Positions 54,573-61,014 of a DNA stretch of 61,014 bases are shown in pieces (positions within the stretch are counted from its first letter, which is position 1; each line of letters opens with the position of its first letter). The position numbers and the translations under genes were made by a program. The DNA is from Verrucomicrobiia bacterium (lineage in GTDB: Bacteria > Verrucomicrobiota > Verrucomicrobiia > JABWAM01). Location: assembly GCA_028687435.1 (NCBI GenBank), contig JAQUAF010000033.1, positions 1 to 61,014 of the forward strand, read 5' to 3'. The notes beneath the pieces are model-generated. The model ran no database searches, was not told the DNA's origin, and saw only the letters and a program-made list of their open reading frames with translations.

Positions 54573-54598
54573 AAGGCACTAGGGCACAAAGGCACTGA
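54573..54598. repeat. Family B repeat block
   Basis: AAGGCACTAGGGCACAAAGG plus CACTGA, between the secA start and the stop of the FAD oxidoreductase gene. Confidence 0.7.
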
Positions 54599-54609
54599 AA
54601 GGCAAAAAA

Positions 54610-55812
54610 TCATCGGCCCACTTGGTCCAAATGGAACGGCATCTTCTTCCGGCTTAACGCGTTTTGAATATCCTTTATGTCCAGCCGGTCCGGCGTCGTC
54701 TTGCCGCGCACCGCCAGAGTGGCCGCGATCCCCGCCACCTGGCCGGTCAGGGCGGCGGCCGGAATCACGCGGGTCACCTCCCAAGCATCCTCCACCGACG
54801 AAATGCACCGTCCGGCGGTCACCAACCCGGACACATCCGGAATCATCGTTCCATAGGGAACCTCCCAAACCGAATCCGCCTGCCGCCAATCCGCAGCCAA
54901 ACCAATGCTGTCCTCAAACCGTTTACCCGACATCCCCGACCGCAGGGTGCTGCGTCCCTTGATCGCACGCGTCGTGCGAAACTGGGGCATGGACGGCAGG
55001 AGGATCGGATAAAAATCCTGCCGCCGCCGTCCTTCCTCCATCGCCTTCCGGTAATGCTCCCGCAAACACCGGCGGCCTTCCAAAACAAACCGGCTCACCG
55101 AACGCCCATCCGTCCCCCGCCAGGGATGAGTCTGTTTCTTGCCCTCGGCGGTGATCGCTTCCCCCTCGTCTCCCAGATGATGGGCATTGAACAACAAGGT
55201 TCCATCCCCCTTTTCAACCGCCTTGCGTGCCGCATCCAAGGACGATTGCACAGCCCACAGAGTGGTTTTATTGCCTTCCTCGTCAAAACGGCATCCCGCC
55301 CGATGGGCCACATCCCCGTCCCCCGTGGCATCCACCACGCAGGCGGCGCGCAACAAGCCGCGTCCGCTCTTGTTCTCCACCTCCACCCCGGTCACCCGCC
55401 CCCGCTCCACCCGGGTGGCGCAAACCAGCGTGTCATACCACACATCCACCCCCGCCTCCGTCAACACCTCGTCCAAAGCCAGCGCAAAGGAGGCGGGCGA
55501 AAATTCCACCTGATAACGCCCCTCAGACTTTTCCTTTGTGGACAACCGCCAATCCTCCGGTATTTCCCCCGGCCCGTACCGATGGCTCAAATGCAACAGC
55601 TCCTCGGCAAGGCCAAAGGTGACCTGCCGCCCCACCCCGTCACACAAGGGAAGATAAATATAAACGATCCCGGCCGTGGCCAGACCGCCGGAAAAAATCG
55701 TTTTTTCGACCAGAATCGTCTTCAAACCGGCCCGCGCCGCCTCCACCGCAGCCGTCACCCCCGCGACCCCCGCGCCAGCCACCAACACATCGCAGTTTTT
55801 TTCAAAATTCAT
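54610..55812 (-). CDS. FAD-dependent oxidoreductase (PF12831 type)
   Basis: 400 residues from ATG 55812; the frame is open upstream but runs through the palindrome at 55845-55911. The dinucleotide fold VLVAGAGVAGVTAAVEAARA and then TILVEK, ACVVDATGDGDVAHRAG, and the C-terminal MIPDVSGLVTAGRCISSVED and then AWEVTRVIPAAALTGQVAG are typical of FAD_oxidored enzymes common in PVC bacteria. The substrate is unknown; sugar or secondary metabolite oxidation has been suggested for relatives. No Shine-Dalgarno sequence is visible. Confidence 0.88.
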   Translation of the reverse strand: MNFEKNCDVLVAGAGVAGVTAAVEAARAGLKTILVEKTIFSGGLATAGIVYIYLPLCDGVGRQVTFGLAEELLHLSHRYGPGEIPEDWRLSTKEKSEGRYQVEFSPASFALALDEVLTEAGVDVWYDTLVCATRVERGRVTGVEVENKSGRGLLRAACVVDATGDGDVAHRAGCRFDEEGNKTTLWAVQSSLDAARKAVEKGDGTLLFNAHHLGDEGEAITAEGKKQTHPWRGTDGRSVSRFVLEGRRCLREHYRKAMEEGRRRQDFYPILLPSMPQFRTTRAIKGRSTLRSGMSGKRFEDSIGLAADWRQADSVWEVPYGTMIPDVSGLVTAGRCISSVEDAWEVTRVIPAAALTGQVAGIAATLAVRGKTTPDRLDIKDIQNALSRKKMPFHLDQVGR

Positions 55813-55844
55813 TTTTTTAGGAATTTCAATGTTTGCTGGAAAAG

Positions 55845-55911
55845 GCGGTGCGGGAGCCCCGCCCTCCATCAAACCGAAACAAGAAAATGGAGGGCGGGGC
55901 TCCCGCACCGC
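55845..55911. repeat. GC-rich palindrome (family D, copy 5)
   Basis: Perfect 25-base arms (GCGGTGCGGGAGCCCCGCCC and onward) separated by 17 bases, 32 bases upstream of the FAD oxidoreductase start. Confidence 0.9.
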
Positions 55912-55940
55912 TCCTCTGTTCATCCCCTTCAACCCAACCC

Positions 55941-55978
55941 CCAGTGCCCCGAGTGCCTTAGTGCCTCAGTGCCTCAGC
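55941..55978. repeat. Family B repeat block
   Basis: CAGTGCCCCGAGTGCCTTAG followed by TGCCTCAGTGCCTCAG, directly downstream of the DUF1015 gene stop. Confidence 0.75.
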
Positions 55979-55984
55979 TTGAAA

Positions 55985-57208
55985 TCACGCCTCGATCAAA
56001 TACGAAAACAGCCCATCCCTCAATTTCGGCTCAAACCAGGTGCTCTTGGGCGGCATCACCCCCCCCTTGTCCACCACCGCCATGATGTCCTGGGCCGTCA
56101 CGGGACACAAGGAGAACGCCAGGGCAAACTCGCCGGATTTCACGGCGTCTTCCAGCATCCCGGGGCCGCGGATGCCCCCCAGAAAAGAAATCTTCGGGGA
56201 AGTCCGCGGATTGTCGATCCCCAGCAGGGGCGTCAGCACATGCTTTTGCAGCAACGCCACATCCAACCGCCCCGCCTCATCCTCCTGCGCGGGCAGATCA
56301 GCACGCCATCGAAATCGATGCCATTTCCCCGAAAGGAAAACCCTCAAATCATGCCTGGCCGCAACGCCGTTTTCCGCCGCCTCCCATGAGCCCAACCGCT
56401 CCATCGCCTCGACAAACTTTTCCGCTGTCAGGCCGTTCAAATCCCTGACCGCGCGGTTGTAGGGAAGGATCTTCAATTGATCCCACGGAAAACTGACCGC
56501 CAGGAAATACGCCGAGGCTTTGTCCGGACCGCTTTGCCGGTTTTTCCACACCCGCACCGCCGCAGCCGTCCGGTGATGCCCATCGGCGATATACAACGGC
56601 CCCATCTCCTGGAAAGCCGAAACCACCGCCTCCATTTCCCCCTGCTCATGAATGGTCCAAACCGTGTGGCGAACACCGTCCGCCGCCGTGAGATCCACCT
56701 GCGGAGCGGCCGCAGCCGCCTTTTGCACAACCCGGGCCACGGCCTGATTCGGCGGATAAAACAAAAAAGCCGGACCGGTCTGGGCCGACAAGGCTTCAAT
56801 GTGCTGAAGCCGGTCGTTTTCCTTGGCCTGCAAGGTCAGCTCATGACGCCGCACCACCCGGTTTTCGTAATCCGCGCAACTCACCGCCGCCACGATTCCC
56901 GTCTGGCTGCGATCCCCCATGGTCTGGCGATACACATAAAGATGCGGACGGTCGTCTTGCTCCAACGCCCCCTGTTTGATCAACCGATGAAAAGCCGACT
57001 GCGCCTGCCTGTAAACGCGCGGGTCATGCGCATCGATGGAAGGATCCAGATCGATTTCCGCCTTTGAGACATGCAAAAAGCTCAAAGGATTGTCCGCCGC
57101 CATGGCGCGGGCCTCGCTTGAGGACAACACATCATAAGGCGGCGCGGCAATCTGGTCCGCCAGATCGGGTTTGGGCCGCAAAGCGGCAAAAGGTTTGATC
57201 TCAGCCAT
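55985..57208 (-). CDS. DUF1015 family protein
   Basis: 407 residues from ATG 57208 (MAEIKPFAALRPKPDLADQI). The family pattern is clear: APPYDVLSSSEAR, HVSKAEIDLDP, RHELTLQAKENDR, the motif YIADGHHRTAAAVRVW (about 215-230) and KILPYNRAVRDLNG. The DGHHR motif resembles the ParB/SerK nucleotide-binding fold, and some relatives are free serine kinases; function here is unproven. It is followed by the FAD oxidoreductase gene on the same strand. Confidence 0.9.
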   Translation of the reverse strand: MAEIKPFAALRPKPDLADQIAAPPYDVLSSSEARAMAADNPLSFLHVSKAEIDLDPSIDAHDPRVYRQAQSAFHRLIKQGALEQDDRPHLYVYRQTMGDRSQTGIVAAVSCADYENRVVRRHELTLQAKENDRLQHIEALSAQTGPAFLFYPPNQAVARVVQKAAAAAPQVDLTAADGVRHTVWTIHEQGEMEAVVSAFQEMGPLYIADGHHRTAAAVRVWKNRQSGPDKASAYFLAVSFPWDQLKILPYNRAVRDLNGLTAEKFVEAMERLGSWEAAENGVAARHDLRVFLSGKWHRFRWRADLPAQEDEAGRLDVALLQKHVLTPLLGIDNPRTSPKISFLGGIRGPGMLEDAVKSGEFALAFSLCPVTAQDIMAVVDKGGVMPPKSTWFEPKLRDGLFSYLIEA

Positions 57209-57300
57209 GTCACCAGACCTAGAACATCCCGCCCCCCGCCGCAACAGAAAATCGCGGATAACCTGATTTAAACCATGCCCATTTTTGGCATGTGAAAACG

Positions 57301-58029
57301 TCAGATACGCCGCCGCAGAACCACCGCATCCCCTCCGGCAATCTCCACGCTTAATGAAAAAGCTTTTCCCTTTAAACCAAATTCCCCGGGGTCAATCACC
57401 ACGCCTTTGACCAGCTTTTTCTTCGTGTCATTCAAAAGAACCGCCTCAAAGACACGGCCTTTCCTTGACACAAGCGTGGTGTCATCTTTCGCCGCCTTGC
57501 CGATCAATCTTCCGGCTTGGTCAAAGATGGTTCCATCATCCATGTTTTGCGGCGCCACATCTCTCGCCCTTTCATTAAGACACTGAACAACCCTTAAAAT
57601 GCGGGAGAGCGTCTCATATTCCCTGACAGTTGGCTTGTGCATGTCGCCATGAAAATATTCCACATTGAAAAATATGGGGCGGGCAACCGCGGAACGGATG
57701 CAATACTTGTACAAATTCTTGAAATGAATGTGTTCATCATACAAGGCGGGAACGCCAGGACAGATGACACTGGCGAGCTTCACCCGGTCATTATAGGGGG
57801 TATAATCCGATTCACACCAATCCCAGGCCCGGAGCGAATCCGTATAATCCGAAAAAAATGGGTTGCCGTTTTCTCCGTCAATGCGGCAATCCGGCTTGAA
57901 TTTTTTTGCCCACCGATAAATCGACGCGTGCGCCTTTAAAATAAACCGGTGTCCAAGCCCCCATCCGGGTTCGAAAAACTTTTTGATCTTTCCCGCGTCA
58001 GGCGCGCTGCCGTAAAAATCCAGCTTCAA
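57301..58029 (-). pseudogene. GH31/GH36-like glycosidase, C-terminal fragment after frameshift
   Basis: 242 codons from a TTG. In the same frame just before it, CYNADGL leads into KLDFYGSAPDAGKIKKFF, where KLDF carries the likely catalytic aspartate of GH31/GH36-type barrels. It continues RIDGENGNPFFSDYTDSLRA and ends in a beta domain. The upstream fragment (58026-59273) stops a few bases later in another frame. Restoring one base near 58040-58050 would join the two into a protein of about 650 residues. This is either a real mutation or a sequencing error. Confidence 0.75.
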
Positions 58030-59273
58030 TCCGTCCGCGTTGTAACATCCCTTGCGGAAGAAAGCATCCGGCGAATATCTTCCCGGATGAATTCCCGCAC
58101 ATCGGGCCGCGTATAATCATAACGCGGCCTCGTTTCGACCTTGATATCCTTTTCAAGAAATAGTTCTTGTCCGTCCTTTTCTTCCAAAAAAAATTCAGGA
58201 TGCGTCCGGAAAACATCCGCCTCACGGTCCGCTTCAAACGGACAATACCAAAAGATCACCTTATAACCCCGTCCGTGAAGTTCATCGACCAGCAAACGCA
58301 TGTCGGCAAAGCGTTTTTCATCCGCATGCCAATCCCCTATCCTCGGACACCAGTAACCGTCGATGGTGATCGTCCTAAACGGCAGATGGTGTTTTTCAAT
58401 GATGCCAATCCACCTTCGCACCGTTTCTTCCGAAAGGTTTGTTTCCGTCTGACGATAGGTGGCTGTTTTTTCACCATTTTTATAAACATGCTGATCGCCC
58501 CAGGTCACATAGTTGAGATTTGCCCACCATGAGGGTCTCTCGTGATGACTATTTTTAAACCTCCCCTTTTGTCGCAATATTTTGGTATAAACCGGCCATG
58601 GCGCAAAGGGGTCGTCGGCATCCATGAAAAAACCGATCCACCGGGGAGACGATATTTTTTGTCCCGCGCGGAATTTCAGGTGATTGCCATAGACCAGGCT
58701 CCACCTGTTGATGTTTCGGTCCCTAGCCGAAAGGGTCCATTGTGAAAAATCATGGATGTTGTCGTGGCCCAAAAACAGCAATTTATAATAAGCGGCAAAA
58801 ATATAATTCACCGGCAGGGGAAAAAACCATGAGGGTTTTCCAATCCCCATGGCATGGGTAAATTCCCCAAACTGATCCCCCAGCCTCATCTTGTCAAAAA
58901 CCCCCGTTGTCAGCCGCCCTTTGGCGTTGATATTCGCTGTCAAAATCTGATCGAAACCGGCAAGATTTGCATCAGCGCCGAACGCTTTCCATTCCGTCAA
59001 AGTGGCGTCTTTCGCCAGCGCCGCCTCGGAATGAATTTCAAAATGAGTCCCGCGGTTATCATAAAAAACCGCCAGACTCTCAAGCGGCCCCCGGTCAAAG
59101 AAATAGGTTATACCAGAACGCTTCCGGATCATTCGCGAAGGAGCCGCCGTCTCAAAATGTTCAAAAACCGGCGCAAAAAGCAAACCTGAGGATTTTAAAA
59201 AATCAATCCCGTCATATGAAATCTTTAAAAAGTCATCATCAAAATGAAACGTGCCTGGTGAACTCATGCTCAT
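58026..59273 (-). pseudogene. GH31/GH36-like glycosidase, N-terminal fragment before frameshift
   Basis: 415 codons from ATG 59273, preceded by AAAGGA at 8 bases. An N-terminal beta domain (about 1-255) leads into a barrel: RTITIDGYWCPRIGDWHADE, RGYKVIFWYCPFEADREADV, RYDYTRPDVREFIREDIRRM. The normal reading then breaks into SSARDVTTRTD and a stop. The expected next strand (NADGLKLDF) lies in the frame of the downstream fragment. The loss of one base in TTTCTTCCGCAAGGG is the simplest explanation. As written, the fragment lacks the catalytic aspartate. Confidence 0.75.
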
Positions 59274-59290
59274 AGTGTTTTCCTTTCAAT

Positions 59291-59398
59291 TCAGATTTTT
59301 TTAATTTCGCCCACATCCAGCATGTATAGTTGCCTGCAAGGACTCTTCCTCGGAACCTTCCGGTTCCTCGCCTGTTCGACTTCTACTTGCTCTTCCAT
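59291..59398 (-). CDS. Small ORF (35 residues) with hairpin-embedded ribosome binding site
   Basis: Reads MEEQVEVEQARNRKV, then a basic centre with one Cys, and ends YMLDVGEIKKI. GGAG lies 6 bases before the ATG, an excellent ribosome binding site, and the stop is 17 bases before the glycosidase start. It is not recognised and could be a leader peptide or a genuine small protein. The strong ribosome binding site and its control by a hairpin argue against chance. Confidence 0.45.
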   Translation of the reverse strand: MEEQVEVEQARNRKVPRKSPCRQLYMLDVGEIKKI

Positions 59399-59399
59399 C

Positions 59400-59429
59400 T
59401 GACACTCCTTTTCGTCTTTCGGAGTGTCA
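59400..59429 (-). promoter_or_regulatory. Hairpin sequestering the ribosome binding site of the small ORF
   Basis: On the minus strand TGACACTCC, a 12-base loop and GGAGTGTCA form a perfect 9-bp stem whose 3' arm contains the GGAG ribosome binding site, ending one base before ATG 59398. This would block initiation unless melted. No T tract follows on the minus strand, so it is not a terminator for these genes. Confidence 0.6.
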
Positions 59430-59445
59430 ACCCTTTTCCCACTTC

Positions 59446-59868
59446 TCAAGCGCTCACGATCTGGCAGTTAGAATAGTGTCTGTGAAGGGCCGCCGTACTT
59501 TCTTTGTTCCATCCAGCTTGTTGTTCCATAACACGTGGATATGGAAAACGATGCCCTTCCACAATGTTCGCACCCCATTTGTAACTTTCATCAACCGTTC
59601 GTTTGCAGATATATTCGGGTGAAACAACTTTGAAGTCATTCCGGCGGAAGGTCCTTTGATAACTTGGACAGGCTTCCCATCCCCACAGGTCCAGGCAGAC
59701 TTTCGACGGATCATCCGTGAGAAGCGAGTGTTGAACGGCACTTATTGCCGGGCTTGTCGGAACTATCTTATTCAGCTTTGCTTCCCCATTCACCGCAAAA
59801 CATGCAAAACAAAAAAGATAATCCATTATCATTGCCATGATCAACGTGTTTTTTACCATTGCTTTCAT
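59446..59868 (-). CDS. Truncated secreted protein of unknown family
   Basis: 140 residues with a signal peptide (VKNTLIMAMIMDYLFCFACF, cleavage near GEA). It continues DPSKVCLDLWGWEACPSYQR and GANIVEGHRFPYPRVMEQQA, then stops abruptly after HRHYSNCQIVSA. The start resembles the beginning of a much longer secreted glycan-active protein, so it is probably a remnant. The composition is A+T-rich like the next gene. Not recognised. Confidence 0.5.
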   Translation of the reverse strand: MKAMVKNTLIMAMIMDYLFCFACFAVNGEAKLNKIVPTSPAISAVQHSLLTDDPSKVCLDLWGWEACPSYQRTFRRNDFKVVSPEYICKRTVDESYKWGANIVEGHRFPYPRVMEQQAGWNKESTAALHRHYSNCQIVSA

Positions 59869-60014
59869 TTTGTCTCATTTTTGTTGTTCGTTATCTCCAG
59901 AGCATGTTCACCCCATAGATTACATTCAGTGGTCAGCAAATATATGGTAGATTAATTGGGTCGTTATTTTCCTGTATTCAATCCACCCTAGCAGTTTCTG
60001 ACAGCGTACATTGT

Positions 60015-60890
60015 TTAGGGATGGTTGTTAACTAAATATTCCAACATGGGGTTCCAAGCTTCTGTTTCATGGCCAAATTTGATTTTTAAATGGCAATCCG
60101 AATTCAGTTTTTTCAACTCCAACATTCCATTTTTGCCGTTATAGATCCAATCCTCCGCATTTTTCATCAGCTCTCCATTGCAATCCACGCTTTTCGGCTG
60201 CAACCGTGAAAACAGGCGTATATAATTATTGGCCGTCATGGAAAATTCGAAATCCAACTTAACCATCTTATTTTCGGGATCATATTCCGCCTTTTTTACA
60301 TATGCCGGCGACCAGCTGTCCAAAAATATTTTTGGATTATTCCTGTAAATCATCGCGCCAATAAAATCAGCCTGCCGCATTCCCACCCAGTCAAGCATTG
60401 ATTTTTCGCCCGTCCATTTTTCTGCACTTTTCAATAAAAAATCCAAAAAATTGGAATCTGCGCCAAACATCACATAGGGTTTCAACATCTCATATGAAAC
60501 ATTCTTTCCCTCCCCATCGCTCAGGATCGCGTCTTTTTTTATGCCAAACAAATATTCATGCGCCGCTTCTGGACAATAACTTTTATAAAGCAAAACAAGG
60601 TCATCACTCGTTCCCTGTGAAATCTCAAAAAAATCCACGGTATTTCTGGCGTACCAAACCGGAACAGCGGAAACAGCGAAAACTCCTTCCCATTCTTTAA
60701 ATCCAAAAACCGCATTCATCGGCGACATATTATTTCCATATCTATTGTTGCTTTCATACGCGGTCTTATTAATATATTCATGAAAATAGAAGCGCATTAC
60801 TGTGGGCAAAGCCCGTTTCGCCGATCGATAAATTCCATTTTTATATTCCTCAATGTCTCCTGCAAGCTTCGCAACTTTGGCATAATTCAC
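60015..60890 (-). CDS. Hypothetical protein, 5' end cut by IS
   Basis: 291 codons open to the IS boundary. The apparent GTG at 60890 uses the last IS base and an in-frame TAG from the IS lies upstream, so the native N-terminus is missing. Not recognised. It has aromatic-rich stretches (MRFYFHEYINKTAYESNNRY, GFKEWEGVFAVSAVPVWYA) and a C-terminal beta-like domain (DPENKMVKLDFEFSMTANNY). It lies next to other secreted glycan-related genes, but the function is unknown. Confidence 0.55.
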   Translation of the reverse strand: MNYAKVAKLAGDIEEYKNGIYRSAKRALPTVMRFYFHEYINKTAYESNNRYGNNMSPMNAVFGFKEWEGVFAVSAVPVWYARNTVDFFEISQGTSDDLVLLYKSYCPEAAHEYLFGIKKDAILSDGEGKNVSYEMLKPYVMFGADSNFLDFLLKSAEKWTGEKSMLDWVGMRQADFIGAMIYRNNPKIFLDSWSPAYVKKAEYDPENKMVKLDFEFSMTANNYIRLFSRLQPKSVDCNGELMKNAEDWIYNGKNGMLELKKLNSDCHLKIKFGHETEAWNPMLEYLVNNHP

Positions 60891-61014
60891 TTGAGAGTAC
60901 CGAATTCTGGACTACTCCTTCAGTGATTTTTTAGCTTCCTCAACTTCCAGTCTGGAGAGCGTCAGGGCGAGGTCGATCCATTTTTGGGTCAACATTTTGA
61001 ATCGTTTGAAGTTT
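60890..61014 (-). mobile_element. IS end, right copy (inverted relative to the left copy)
   Basis: Exact reverse complement of 1-125. The shared sequence ends at CTTGAGAGTAC on this side. It interrupts the 5' end of the gene at 60015-60890. Flanking bases differ from those at the left copy, so these are independent insertions of the same element and not one element read twice. Confidence 0.6.

Noticed and set aside
54664..56085. Plus-strand open frame of over 470 codons opposite the FAD oxidoreductase
   Set aside because: Antisense shadow with Arg/Pro/His-rich composition.
59400..59429. Terminator reading of the TGACACTCC hairpin
   Set aside because: On the minus strand, where the genes lie, no T tract follows; the stem instead overlaps a ribosome binding site.

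Overview
The window looks like a chromosomal contig from a free-living, carbohydrate-scavenging bacterium, most likely of the PVC group (Lentisphaerota, Kiritimatiellota or Verrucomicrobiota). This placement is inferred from gene content: a solitary prepilin with the H-X9-DG C-terminal signature, a DUF5107-TPR protein, DUF4091/GH123-like secreted proteins, LacI and GntR sugar regulators beside paired Gfo/Idh/MocA oxidoreductases, and long intergenic spacers full of dispersed repeats. Housekeeping anchors are rpsO-pnp, secA, and larB and larC. No rRNA, tRNA or CRISPR array was seen. Both ends of the window carry the same 125 bp in opposite orientation, apparently the end of an insertion sequence. 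It truncates a gene at each side, so the contig probably ends where the assembly met repeated IS copies.

Layout. 0.1-10 kb (minus strand): a caspase-like TPR protein, a nucleotide-sugar cluster (SDR epimerase, GHMP sugar kinase, sugar-1-phosphate nucleotidyltransferase, and a DegT-family enzyme whose PLP lysine is replaced by histidine), an AraC regulator, and a DUF5107-TPR protein cut by the left IS end. 10.3-13 kb: rpsO-pnp with a clear terminator. 13.1-13.95 kb: a nest of mobile repeats. 14-18.4 kb: a 4-cresol-dehydrogenase-like flavoprotein, two small proteins and a two-component system. 18.8-24.3 kb: an M20 hydrolase, an acetate kinase and a degenerate acetate kinase paralogue behind a candidate sigma-54 promoter, divergent from a XylR/DmpR-type sigma-54 activator that keeps the zinc- and phenol-binding residues of that family. 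24.4-25.5 kb: a Panacea-type toxin-antitoxin pair. 25.7-36.7 kb: LacI regulator, two Gfo/Idh/MocA oxidoreductases, two DUF4091-type secreted proteins, a prepilin, a glycerophosphodiesterase and an SGNH hydrolase; part of this stretch is visibly A+T-rich. 36.9-44.5 kb: GntR regulator, a triple-domain QueG-like iron-sulfur protein and its single-domain paralogue, a lipoprotein and a GH63-like glycosidase. 44.6-57.2 kb (minus strand): Trm112-like protein, larC, larB, an ABC export system, secA, an FAD oxidoreductase and a DUF1015 protein. 57.3-60.9 kb: a frameshifted glycosidase, a 35-codon ORF whose ribosome binding site lies in a hairpin, and two truncated secreted or unknown genes.

The most unusual features are as follows. 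(1) The sigma-54 operon pairs a phenol-type sensor with an acetate kinase plus pseudokinase. (2) Two copies of a roughly 200-bp TIR element are inserted at the identical position inside dRS3-like palindromes. (3) A palindromic repeat sits in frame inside a GntR gene. (4) A QueG-like protein is made of three fused units. (5) Short degenerate repeat families fill the intergenic spaces and supply the stop codons of several genes. All assignments come from reading the sequence; no searches were run.
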